From: JAVXTH01 sp036642795 | GTDB lineage: Bacteria > Bacillota_I > Bacilli_A > Erysipelotrichales > Erysipelotrichaceae | DNA: 13,321 bases | Assembly: GCA_036642795.1 (NCBI GenBank) | Contig: JAVXTH010000036.1 | Coordinates: forward strand, 1 to 13,321 | Reading direction: 5' to 3' | The notes under the pieces: generated by a model | What the model saw: the letters and a program-made list of their open reading frames with translations, nothing else | What the model was told of the DNA's origin: nothing | The model's database searches: none | Shown here: in pieces, positions 1 to 6,805 of the stretch | How the letters are laid out: every line of letters starts with the position of its first letter | How positions within the stretch are numbered: the stretch's first letter is position 1 | Position numbers and translations under genes: made by a program

Positions 1-994
1 GAATCTTTAATGCGACTACGGCTCTACGAATATTCTCACCGATATCTGCTGCTTTATAACAAAGATTTTCATTCAACAATGCAATAAATTCCTCACCACC
101 ATAGCGACAAACGATAGCGCCCTCCGGCACCGAATCGGAAATAGCTTGTGCAACCAAGCGCAAACACTCATCTCCAGCCACATGGCCATAGCGATCATTG
201 AAGTCCTTGAATTTATCCAAGTCCATCATGATCACACCTAAAGAAAGTTCCCCACTGCTTGCTTTGCGAAACATTTCATAATAGTTCTCTTGAAAGCTAC
301 GATGGTTATACAGCCCGGTAAGTGGATCGGTAATGCTTATTTTCTTAAGTTCACGATTCAACCTTTGCGCATTCGCTCGAGAAAAAGCCTCTTCCGCTCG
401 GATTCGATTGATTCGCCAACCAAACATAAAGGAAAATATCAACACACAAACGCCGTTAAGAACATCGGATTCAAACCAATAACTGTTCTTCACAAAATAA
501 CTCCCCGTCATCATGGCAATCGTAGAGATTGTGGAAATACTCATGCTAAGCATCGTTGGTAAGGTGAAAATCATCGATGAAATGGTGAGCACAACAACAT
601 AAAGCAGTGCGGTTTCATCCTCACAATAATACACACTGATATAACCGGAAAGAGCTAGCATATGAAAAAGATGCAGTGCCGTTAAGATAGTGCAATCCTT
701 CGGTGAAAAATCTTTTTGTAAAAGCCACTGAATTAAAAATAAAATCATAATTTCTAAAATGATAATGGCGGTATATATATTACGTAAGTTGGTTGCGCCA
801 AAATAAGTAAAGGAACTAGCAAGGACAAAAAAACTTATCACAAGCATAAAAACAGACATACTGCGCATCATGAGTAAGTTATTATGACCAATTTCTTGGG
901 AAAATCGATAAAAATAGGTATCTTCTTTTTTGCAGACACCAGTAAAATCTAAATAGGCCCAACGATAAAATAATTTCTTCATTTTTGTTTTCAT
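1..994 (-). CDS. Membrane-anchored GGDEF diguanylate cyclase (C-terminus cut by window edge)
   Basis: The frame read leftward from the ATG at 994 stays open to base 1, giving 331 residues; the stop lies outside the window. Residues about 46-194 contain five or six hydrophobic segments (about 46-66, 73-92, 103-122, 130-150, 151-168, 178-194). A GGDEF domain follows, with DPLTGLYNHRSF at 223-234, MMDLDKFKDFND at 256-267, YGHVAGDE at 269-276 and the signature GGEEF at 299-303. By family knowledge this domain makes cyclic di-GMP from two GTP at the inner face of the membrane. The signature is intact, so activity is likely. The RxxD inhibitory site expected just before the signature is not there (PEGA at 290-293). 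A GGAG ribosome binding site sits 8 bases before the ATG. The first 300 bases count to about 42% G+C, visibly above the neighbours. The sensed signal is unknown. Confidence 0.93.
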   Translation of the reverse strand, partial: MKTKMKKLFYRWAYLDFTGVCKKEDTYFYRFSQEIGHNNLLMMRSMSVFMLVISFFVLASSFTYFGATNLRNIYTAIIILEIMILFLIQWLLQKDFSPKDCTILTALHLFHMLALSGYISVYYCEDETALLYVVVLTISSMIFTLPTMLSMSISTISTIAMMTGSYFVKNSYWFESDVLNGVCVLIFSFMFGWRINRIRAEEAFSRANAQRLNRELKKISITDPLTGLYNHRSFQENYYEMFRKASSGELSLGVIMMDLDKFKDFNDRYGHVAGDECLRLVAQAISDSVPEGAIVCRYGGEEFIALLNENLCYKAADIGENIRRAVVALKI

Positions 995-1058
995 ACGATA
1001 CGCTCCAAGCTTTTTATTGATTGATTCTGTTTCAGTGCAACGACTGTCACGTCATCCT

Positions 1059-1087
1059 AGTATATCACAATTAGCGCCTAAAATTAA
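1059..1087 (-). promoter_or_regulatory. Probable promoter of the GGDEF gene (extended -10)
   Basis: Read on the minus strand, TATACT (1059-1064) is preceded by TGA, forming an extended -10 (TGnTATACT). A weak -35, TTAATT (1082-1087), lies 17 bases upstream. The predicted transcript would start near 1052 and carry a leader of roughly 58 bases before the ATG at 994. The extended -10 could offset the weak -35. Prediction by eye only. Confidence 0.5.
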
Positions 1088-1105
1088 GGAAAAATCTAAG
1101 AAATA

Positions 1106-1130
1106 TTGTTGTACAACAAATTTCAGTTGT
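1106..1130. repeat. Palindrome plus third half-site upstream of the GGDEF promoter
   Basis: TTGTTGTACAACAA (1106-1119) is a perfect 14-base palindrome. A further GTTGT half-site follows at 1126-1130, so the order is GTTGT, ACAAC, eight bases, GTTGT. The palindrome centre is about 60 bases upstream of the predicted transcription start, a position usual for an activator or an upstream repressor site. I do not recognise the binding protein. In AT-rich DNA a 14-base palindrome can also arise by chance. Confidence 0.4.
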
Positions 1131-1353
1131 TTTCCCAAAGAAGGAACTGTGTAGTCGAGCGATTGAATCAAGCTTGAAAGCAATGTAAACAAAAATCTTT
1201 GCTTATATAACCATTATGAATAATTTTAATTGGTATACACTAAGCTACCTTTATAATAGTTGCTACACAACTAATATCGGCATTTCAGTTCATAAAACAA
1301 GCCCCGCCCATTTGCTGTTATTTCAAAAGGATACGATTGGATAGCAACGAAGT

Positions 1354-2016
1354 TTAATTAACTTTTTCTTCCTCTTTTTTAAGATTGATTTCATAAAACT
1401 TTTCTGAGATATTTGTAAAGAAATTCTCTTTTCCACTTTGATAATGGCGAATTACCCAATAAGTAATAAATAAGCCACCAAGAAAAGCAGATAACATATC
1501 GGTAATTGTATCATGTACTCCTTGGGTATAATGATGAATCGCATCATTATTGAAAAAGATTAGAATCGCATATTCATAGAATTCCCAGAATACCGCAACC
1601 GCAAGGTTAAAAGCATTGATAAAGACAATTAATAGATGATAATCTTCTTTTGTTTTTGCTTTCTTACATCTCTTAATTGCGGAAAAGAGGATAAGCGCTA
1701 ATAAAGTCGCAAAGATACCAGAACATAGATGAACAACTTTATCAAAATATAAAATTGAATAACCACCTAAGCAACTACCAATTAAAGATGCAAAGTAACA
1801 AAAAGCAGTTGATATGATATATATTTCTTCAATTGGTTTAAAATGAAATATTTTAAAAACTACGACTACAATCAGCGGACACAAAATTGCGACAAAGCCC
1901 ATCGCTACCCCATTCATATCCTGATCAATGATATTATCATAAAAGGCATAAGCCAAAGTAATCATATAAATTAGAACGCATAGACTCAATATTTTTTTTA
2001 AGTTTTGTTTACTCAT
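1354..2016 (-). CDS. DUF2238/YjdF-like integral membrane protein of unknown function
   Basis: This 220-residue protein has about six hydrophobic segments (about 9-25, 37-54, 65-85, 97-114, 128-151, 170-188) and a charged lysine/glutamate tail. Three clusters of polar residues stand out: DKVVH at 92-96, WEFYEY at 144-149 and DTITDMLSAFLGG at 169-181. This pattern matches my memory of the DUF2238 (YjdF) family, and the DKxxH and D-x(n)-G elements also recall VanZ-like proteins. No biochemical function is established that I can name. The start overlaps the pncB stop by four bases (ATGA), so it is the third gene of the NAD-salvage operon and probably translationally coupled. That context suggests, but does not show, a role in niacin uptake or a related membrane step. 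It does not resemble the PnuC or NiaP carriers. Confidence 0.75.
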   Translation of the reverse strand: MSKQNLKKILSLCVLIYMITLAYAFYDNIIDQDMNGVAMGFVAILCPLIVVVVFKIFHFKPIEEIYIISTAFCYFASLIGSCLGGYSILYFDKVVHLCSGIFATLLALILFSAIKRCKKAKTKEDYHLLIVFINAFNLAVAVFWEFYEYAILIFFNNDAIHHYTQGVHDTITDMLSAFLGGLFITYWVIRHYQSGKENFFTNISEKFYEINLKKEEEKVN

Positions 2017-3494
2017 TTAAGTATCTTCACATCCTCTAACATATGTAATTTTAAATCTAATAATTGCTTACTTAAATCCACATAATAGGTTTGTGGATAT
2101 TCAAAACGTTGTACCTCATCCCATAAATGGGATAAGGCATTTTTACTGTGTTCACGAATTGCTTTCAAAGTTGGAACATCATAGACTAAGCGACCCTTTT
2201 CAAAGATTGGGACAAGTAAGCTTTTTACTTCATAGCTACCACCAAGGATTGTTTTATTCTTCCAACTATTCATTTGATGATAGATTGTTAAGTCTTGTGT
2301 TGGATCAATTTTTTCTTCAAATAAAGTCATTAAATCGGCAATTGCTTTGCCACTTTGTTTATCAAAAATACGATATAAGTTCTTATAACCGGGGTTGGTT
2401 ACCTTTTCAATATTTTCACTTACTTTAATTTTAGGAATTTGACCATTTTCCGTTATGATGGCACTCATTTTATAAACGCCACCAAAGACTGGTGTTGATT
2501 TAGAGCAAATCATGTTTTCACCAACACCAAAGGAATCGATCTGTGCCCCTTGTGCAATTAAAGAATTAATTATATATTCATCGAAGGAATTACTCGCAAC
2601 AATATTACAATCTTGTAAATCAGCCGCATCGAGTTGAGTTCGAATTTGTTTTGATAAATAAGCAATATCACCACTGTCAATGCGTACACCTGCTAAGCGA
2701 TGACCACTTGGTTCTAATACTTCTTTCGCAACTCGAATGGCATTTGGCAAACCACTTCGCAGTGTATCATAGGTATCTAATAAAACCGTACAGCTATCTG
2801 GATAATTATTTGCATAGCATTTAAATGCTTCAAATTCATTATCAAAGGCTTGTACAAAAGAATGCGCCATCGTTCCTAATACTGGAATATCAAATTTTTC
2901 TCCAGCATAAGTCGTTGCACTTCCTGCTACTCCGCCTATATAAGCTGCTCTAGCGCCATAATTCGCTGCATCAAAGTTATGTGCTCGTCTTGCCCCAAAT
3001 TCCATCACAGCGCGTCCTTGAGCTGCTCTTACAACTCGATTGGCTTTCGTTGCGATTAATGTTTGATGATTGATGGATAATAATAAAGCTGTTTCCAATA
3101 ATTGTGCTTCAATTAATTTAGCTTTTACACGAACCAATGGTTCATAAGGAAAAATAGGTGTTCCCTCTTCAATCGCCCAAATATCTCCAGTGAAGATAAA
3201 ATGACGAAGGTAATCTAGAAAAGGTTCATTAAATTTATTTAACGAACGTAAATACTGAATATCATGATCACTAAAATGTAGGTTTTGGATATATCCAATC
3301 ACTTGTTGAAGACCAGCAAAGATGGAAAATCCTCCATGATCTGGATTATTACGATAAAACAAATCAAAACTTACGACCTTATTCATTTCTTCACTATTGA
3401 AATAACATTGACTCATCGTTAATTCATAAAAATCCATCACCAAAGAAAGATTACGTTCATCACGAAAATCAAACTTCTCATCAAAACATTCCAT
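2013..3494 (-). CDS. pncB: Nicotinate phosphoribosyltransferase
   Basis: The enzyme joins nicotinate and phosphoribosyl pyrophosphate to give nicotinate mononucleotide with ATP hydrolysis, the entry to the Preiss-Handler route to NAD in the cytosol. With the ATG at 3494 it has 493 residues, the usual size of the longer bacterial form. Visible family motifs are DFYELTM (21-27), FGARRAH (166-172), GTMAHSF (207-213) with His211 as the likely phosphorylated histidine, DTYDT (240-244) and RIDSGD (271-276), then FGVGE and FGGVYKM. An in-frame GTG at 3509 would add five residues. I prefer the ATG because GAGGG lies about 8 bases before it and the GTG has no such site. The gene begins one base after the pncA stop, so it directly uses nicotinate made by PncA, and its own stop overlaps the next gene. 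Confidence 0.96.
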   Translation of the reverse strand: MECFDEKFDFRDERNLSLVMDFYELTMSQCYFNSEEMNKVVSFDLFYRNNPDHGGFSIFAGLQQVIGYIQNLHFSDHDIQYLRSLNKFNEPFLDYLRHFIFTGDIWAIEEGTPIFPYEPLVRVKAKLIEAQLLETALLLSINHQTLIATKANRVVRAAQGRAVMEFGARRAHNFDAANYGARAAYIGGVAGSATTYAGEKFDIPVLGTMAHSFVQAFDNEFEAFKCYANNYPDSCTVLLDTYDTLRSGLPNAIRVAKEVLEPSGHRLAGVRIDSGDIAYLSKQIRTQLDAADLQDCNIVASNSFDEYIINSLIAQGAQIDSFGVGENMICSKSTPVFGGVYKMSAIITENGQIPKIKVSENIEKVTNPGYKNLYRIFDKQSGKAIADLMTLFEEKIDPTQDLTIYHQMNSWKNKTILGGSYEVKSLLVPIFEKGRLVYDVPTLKAIREHSKNALSHLWDEVQRFEYPQTYYVDLSKQLLDLKLHMLEDVKILK

Positions 3495-3495
3495 T

Positions 3496-4119
3496 TTATT
3501 TACCCTCACTTATTGTTGTGACAACATGAATTCCATTGCCCGCCATATTTGCGAATGAATACGTGTTGCATTCAATTGCATCATGAACTCCATCTATGTG
3601 ATAAGTTTCCACACCATCGATTGGAACATACAAGTTAATTCCCCGAATATTCATTTCATTTAAATAAGTCTGTAGAGATAAAGCAAATTGCATAACACAA
3701 ATATCGCTGCAACAACCACATATCACAATATCATGGTAATTCGTTAATGATGTTTTCATAAAGGTTTGCCAACCTTTACTATGAAATGTATTTGTTGAAT
3801 TCTTGGTGATGATGTTTTTACTAAAAGGCTGTAATTCATCAATAATTTTACTTTCACTGCTGCCGGCAACACAATGCTTGGGATAAGATGCAAATTCTTG
3901 CGCATCTTCTTCATGCGTATCCGCAATAAAAATAGGATTTGCTATGTGCTGAATCATTTTTTTAATCGGTTCAACAAGATTCATAATGCTTTCATCATGA
4001 AGAGCACCTTCTTTAATAAAACCATTGACCATGTCAACCACAATTAATAACGGTTGTTTTAAATCTTGGTAAGTAATATCTTCATAACAATGAATGGTAT
4101 CTTCCCTTACTCTTGCCAT
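3496..4119 (-). CDS. pncA: Nicotinamidase (isochorismatase-fold cysteine hydrolase)
   Basis: It hydrolyses nicotinamide to nicotinate and ammonia in the cytosol, feeding PncB encoded directly after it. The 207-residue length fits the family. The catalytic triad is readable as Asp29 (VVDMVNGF, 27-34), Lys106 (IITKNSTNTF, 103-112) and Cys141 (GCCSDICV, 135-142). Likely metal ligands are Asp67 and His69 (ADTHEED, 66-72) and His82 (YPKHCVAG, 79-86), matching the nicotinamidase pattern rather than isochorismatase. The ATG at 4119 has AAGGAG ten bases upstream. The stop leaves one base before the pncB ATG, so the two are almost certainly co-transcribed and coupled. It is the first gene of the operon, behind its own predicted promoter. 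Confidence 0.95.
   Translation of the reverse strand: MARVREDTIHCYEDITYQDLKQPLLIVVDMVNGFIKEGALHDESIMNLVEPIKKMIQHIANPIFIADTHEEDAQEFASYPKHCVAGSSESKIIDELQPFSKNIITKNSTNTFHSKGWQTFMKTSLTNYHDIVICGCCSDICVMQFALSLQTYLNEMNIRGINLYVPIDGVETYHIDGVHDAIECNTYSFANMAGNGIHVVTTISEGK
3503..3507 (-). promoter_or_regulatory. Ribosome binding site that decides the pncB start
   Basis: GAGGG on the minus strand lies inside the last codons of pncA, about 8 bases before the ATG at 3494. The alternative GTG at 3509 lies upstream of this site and has only ATTGTT-like sequence before it, so the ATG is favoured. Confidence 0.7.
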
Positions 4120-4136
4120 AAGTAGTAATCTCCTTA

Positions 4137-4158
4137 AGATAATAAACCAAGTTTATCT
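4137..4158. repeat. Interrupted palindrome in the pncA leader, next to the ribosome binding site
   Basis: On the minus strand, AGATA at the left end pairs with TATCT at the right end, and inside them ATAAAC and GTTTAT flank a TTG loop. The right arm has three extra bases, so symmetry is imperfect. It lies about 10-30 bases after the predicted transcription start and immediately before the AAGGAG at 4130-4135. It could be an operator for a NAD or niacin repressor, or a weak RNA hairpin affecting translation. I cannot match it to a known regulator with certainty. Confidence 0.35.
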
Positions 4159-4174
4159 TTTAACTATCTTATCT

Positions 4175-4203
4175 ATTATAATAACTTTCCCTTTATTTTT
4201 AAA
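4175..4203 (-). promoter_or_regulatory. Probable promoter of the pncA-pncB operon
   Basis: Read on the minus strand, a perfect -10 TATAAT (4175-4180) lies 17 bases after TTTAAA (4198-4203), which matches four of six -35 positions. The predicted start is near 4168, giving a leader of about 50 bases. No strong terminator is seen between the feoB stop (4262) and this promoter, so some readthrough from feoAB cannot be excluded. Confidence 0.55.
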
Positions 4204-4261
4204 GCCTTTATCGTTACTTTACCGTTTTTTTCACTAATTATTGAAGATTGCTTCCTTTTAT

Positions 4262-6373
4262 TTAAAAAAGTGAAAAGAATTGATAAAGAAACAAACATAC
4301 AAAATAAGGTACCAATAACATCGTAAAGACAACAAGAAGTAAGAAGGAAGATCCATATTCTCTTTTTATAGCGAATAATGTCATAATACAGGGAATACTT
4401 AATAAAACATATACCATAAAACTAAAAGCTTTTAGCTTTGCATAGCGATCCTTCCATAAATGTGATATCGCATAAACCAAAGATGTTTTACTCTTTTGAT
4501 ATGGTTTAATTGATAAAGCACTCTTAATTGAATCGCTTATTTTTATACCGAACGTTCTAGCTAATAATCTGGTATCCTTTTTCAAATCATAAACTAAGCC
4601 TTCTTCTTTTTGCTCGATTAATACTTGGTCCATAAATCCGACGATTGTTTCTTTCGCAACCAAACTTCCCGGAAGGGCTGCTACACATTCCCATCTTGTC
4701 CCAAAGCCCAAAGGAACATATAGAAAAGATACTTGCTTCGCACCTCTTGCCAGATAACTATTCTCAATTTGACCACTTGGAAAGTTGGTAAGTCCCCATA
4801 GAATCATCATCGCAAGCATGACAACACCGATTGCCTTTGAAAGAAAGGCTTTCAATTCACTTTTTACTTTATGTAAAACAACCCTAAAAGAAGGCTTACG
4901 ATAAGGTGGTAATTCAATAACAAATAATTCATCCTCATGAAAGGTTTGAACGTGTTGAAATACAAAACCGAAGCTTAATGCAATCGCGATTCCCATTGCA
5001 TATAACAAAAGGACAACAAAACCTGCTTTTTGATCAAAAAAAGCGGAAGCAAATAAAACATAAACAGGTAATCTAGCTCCACATGACATAAAAGGGATAA
5101 GCAATGCAGTCATTTTACGCTGGTTTTCACTGGCAAGATTACGCGTGGAATAAATAGCTGGTACATTACAAGCAAACCCAATCAAAAAGGATAGTAAGCT
5201 TTTCCCATTTAAACGAAAGACTCGCATACTTTTATCTAAGATAAAAGCAACTCTTGCCATATAACCACATTCTTCTAATAACGAAAGAAAAAAATTAAGA
5301 AAGAACATTAATGGCATAAATACAATCACACCACCAACACCACCTAAGATTCCATTCACAAACAATGAGCGAAGATGCATATTAACATTTAATTGTGTTA
5401 AATAATAAGTAGCATATTTCATGATGTAATCATGAATGAAATAATCCATGAAATCACTAAATGGTGCACTTAATCTAAATATCAGAAATAACATCATTAA
5501 AAACAAAACAAGTAGAATAGGAATACTAAAGTATTTATTTAACATTATGTTATCAATTTTATAGGTTGCCTTTAAACGAATTGATGTATCTTGATGAACA
5601 TATTTTAATAAGTCTTTGATTGCGATAATATATTGATTCTTTATTTCTTCAATTGGAAAGTTCACACTTATATGATTTAAATCATTTAAATTATAATGCC
5701 ATTTATTTAATTGACGGATCACTCTTTCATCCTTTTTAAGATAAGCTAACGTGATCTTGGTGATAATCTGTTTGTTTTTAATTAAATGTGCAGGATAATT
5801 CAGATCAATTTCATAATAAAGTTCATTAAATATTTGTTGATGAAGTGAATCAAACAAAAGATTATAATAGCTTATTTGACGGCATGTTTTTTCAATTGCC
5901 ATTTGAACCATTTCATAATCGTTTTGATTCAGTGCACTGCAACATAAAATTGAAATTTGAAGATGCTCCTCTAGTTTCTTTATTTCCATATCAATTCGAT
6001 ATTGGATTACTTCATCATAAAAATTAAAAATGAGCAGAATTGGAATTTGAAGTTCTCTTAAAAGTAGCGTTAAATATAAATGGCGTTGTAGATTACTTGC
6101 ATCTACCACATTGACAATGCAATCAATGCTCGTTTCTTTTAAAAATTTTATTGTGATTTGTTCTTCGCTATGATAAGCATTCAGGCTATAGATACCTGGT
6201 AAATCGATCAGATGGTAAGTCACCTGATGCCAAACAAGGGTTGCTTCCTTTCGCTCAACGCTGACTCCAGGCCAATTCCCTACTTTAAAATCAGCCTTTG
6301 ATAAGGCATTGATCCATGCACTTTTTCCTACATTTGGATTGCCAATAAAAGCAATCGTCTTTTCATTTCTCAT
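4262..6373 (-). CDS. feoB: Ferrous iron transporter FeoB (GTPase-linked membrane permease)
   Basis: FeoB imports Fe(II) across the cytoplasmic membrane. The 703 residues start with a GTPase domain: G1 GNPNVGKS (11-18), switch region GNWPGVSVE (32-40), G3 DLPG (57-60), G4 NFYD (117-120) and G5 CSAL (145-148). A helical linker follows, then the membrane part from about 283. Core gate motifs are readable: LLEECGYMARVAF (365-377), GFACNVPAI (399-407) with the conserved Cys402, CGARLPVY (431-438) and LPGSLVAKETIVG (567-579). Oddities are G4, where NFYD replaces the usual N-K/M-x-D, and Ser-Ala-Trp after the P-loop lysine where Thr-Thr-Leu is common. The start overlaps the feoA stop by 11 bases and its ribosome binding site is weak, which suggests coupling to feoA. 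No FeoC is seen. Confidence 0.96.
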   Translation of the reverse strand: MRNEKTIAFIGNPNVGKSAWINALSKADFKVGNWPGVSVERKEATLVWHQVTYHLIDLPGIYSLNAYHSEEQITIKFLKETSIDCIVNVVDASNLQRHLYLTLLLRELQIPILLIFNFYDEVIQYRIDMEIKKLEEHLQISILCCSALNQNDYEMVQMAIEKTCRQISYYNLLFDSLHQQIFNELYYEIDLNYPAHLIKNKQIITKITLAYLKKDERVIRQLNKWHYNLNDLNHISVNFPIEEIKNQYIIAIKDLLKYVHQDTSIRLKATYKIDNIMLNKYFSIPILLVLFLMMLFLIFRLSAPFSDFMDYFIHDYIMKYATYYLTQLNVNMHLRSLFVNGILGGVGGVIVFMPLMFFLNFFLSLLEECGYMARVAFILDKSMRVFRLNGKSLLSFLIGFACNVPAIYSTRNLASENQRKMTALLIPFMSCGARLPVYVLFASAFFDQKAGFVVLLLYAMGIAIALSFGFVFQHVQTFHEDELFVIELPPYRKPSFRVVLHKVKSELKAFLSKAIGVVMLAMMILWGLTNFPSGQIENSYLARGAKQVSFLYVPLGFGTRWECVAALPGSLVAKETIVGFMDQVLIEQKEEGLVYDLKKDTRLLARTFGIKISDSIKSALSIKPYQKSKTSLVYAISHLWKDRYAKLKAFSFMVYVLLSIPCIMTLFAIKREYGSSFLLLVVFTMLLVPYFVCLFLYQFFSLF

Positions 6374-6599
6374 GATGGATTTCTTTCACAATAATAGCAT
6401 CACTATCTTGGATTCTCAATCCAATATAATTACCCCAGATTTCATATAAACAAGGATCATTAAAAGGTGCGTAGCGGATACATTGAATGATGGCACCTTT
6501 AAAAAAACCTAAATGAAATAATTGTTGACTTTGTTTTTTAGGTAAATGAATCAACTGAATTTCAGCTTTTTGATTTATTTTTAAATTCGATAAGATCAT
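6363..6599 (-). CDS. feoA: FeoA, small SH3-like partner of FeoB
   Basis: This is a cytoplasmic protein of 78 residues from the ATG at 6599. An in-frame GTG at 6608 would make it 81. Before the ATG is AAGGGTGAT at a good distance. The GTG has AGGAAG about nine bases upstream, so the choice is not certain. The sequence has the FeoA outline: an N-terminal strand, a central LGFFKGAIIQCIRYAPFND stretch resembling the family's LG-(hydrophobic)-xG turn, then YEIWGNYIGLRIQDSDAIIV, which matches the family pattern of G-x-x-(I/L)-(A/G)-L-R near the end. By family knowledge FeoA binds FeoB and supports iron uptake. It is the first gene of the feoAB pair, which is probably controlled by the Fur-like site upstream. 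Confidence 0.88.
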   Translation of the reverse strand: MILSNLKINQKAEIQLIHLPKKQSQQLFHLGFFKGAIIQCIRYAPFNDPCLYEIWGNYIGLRIQDSDAIIVKEIHHEK

Positions 6600-6650
6600 C
6601 TTTATCACCCTTTATATCTTCCTACAAAGAAGCTAAAAAAAAGCACGAAT

Positions 6651-6679
6651 CTTATCGGTTTACTTTTTGTTTTTTCCAA
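6651..6679 (-). promoter_or_regulatory. Candidate feoAB promoter
   Basis: On the minus strand TTGGAA (6674-6679) and GATAAG (6651-6656) are 17 bases apart, each matching four of six consensus positions. A Fur-box-like site lies a few bases upstream of this -35. A second -10-like GATAAT overlaps that site but has no good -35. Moderate to weak by eye. Confidence 0.38.
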
Positions 6680-6682
6680 ACT

Positions 6683-6696
6683 TGATTATCATTTCA
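6683..6696. promoter_or_regulatory. Fur-box-like iron-responsive operator
   Basis: TGATTATCATTTCA resembles the Bacillus-type Fur box TGATAATNATTATCA: the left half TGATTAT matches six of seven positions, while the right half matches well only if one base is skipped. TGATTATCA at its start is a nine-base palindrome. It lies between feoA and gdhA, close to the feoA -35, where a ferric-uptake repressor would be expected. Whether the host uses Fur or a DtxR-type regulator is not visible here. Confidence 0.45.
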
Positions 6697-6744
6697 TACT
6701 TTCATAGATCTTTCATTCTTTTTCATCCTTTTCACAAAAAATAG

Positions 6745-6773
6745 TTTATTTGTTTCAGATTTTAGTTTATAAT
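6745..6773 (+). promoter_or_regulatory. Probable gdhA promoter
   Basis: A perfect TATAAT (6768-6773) lies 17 bases after TTTATT (6745-6750), a weak -35. The transcript would begin near 6780, with AAAGGAG (6789-6795) ten bases before the ATG at 6806. The -10 and the ribosome binding site are both strong, in keeping with an abundant enzyme. Confidence 0.55.
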
Positions 6774-6805
6774 GGAGAAGATTTTAGTAAAGGAGAAATT
6801 AATAA

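Larger units (their letters stand above)
995..1353. other. Gene-poor gap of about 360 bases
   Basis: This stretch lies between the start of the GGDEF gene and the end of the pnc operon. It holds the GGDEF promoter and the palindrome described separately. It also has a promoter-like pair on the plus strand: TTGGTA at 1230-1235, 16 bases, then TATAAT at 1252-1257. A small hairpin overlaps that -10 (TAGTTG 1257-1262 with CAACTA 1268-1273). No convincing rho-independent terminator follows the pnc operon here, so some readthrough toward the GGDEF gene is possible. I see no supported gene. Confidence 0.6.

Noticed and set aside
290..562. 90-codon open frame on the plus strand
   Set aside because: It is antisense to the GGDEF gene, whose motifs are clear, and its product shows only basic, low-order residues with no domain or ribosome binding site.
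1297..1312. C-rich stretch as a possible terminator or G-quadruplex
   Set aside because: GGGCGGGGCTTG on the minus strand has no matching arm nearby and only two G runs, too few for either structure.
1216..1344. 42-codon plus-strand open frame in the gap before the cyclase gene
   Set aside because: No ribosome binding site precedes the ATG, the product has no recognisable feature, and the only promoter-like element lies inside it.
2093..2428. 111-codon plus-strand open frame inside pncB
   Set aside because: It is the complement of a well-conserved gene and has no start signal of its own.
4240..4262. GAAG-CAAT-CTTC hairpin as the feoB terminator
   Set aside because: The stem has only four base pairs and no T-run follows directly.
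5845..6027. 60-codon plus-strand open frame inside feoB
   Set aside because: Antisense to the FeoB GTPase and linker region, with no start signal or motif.
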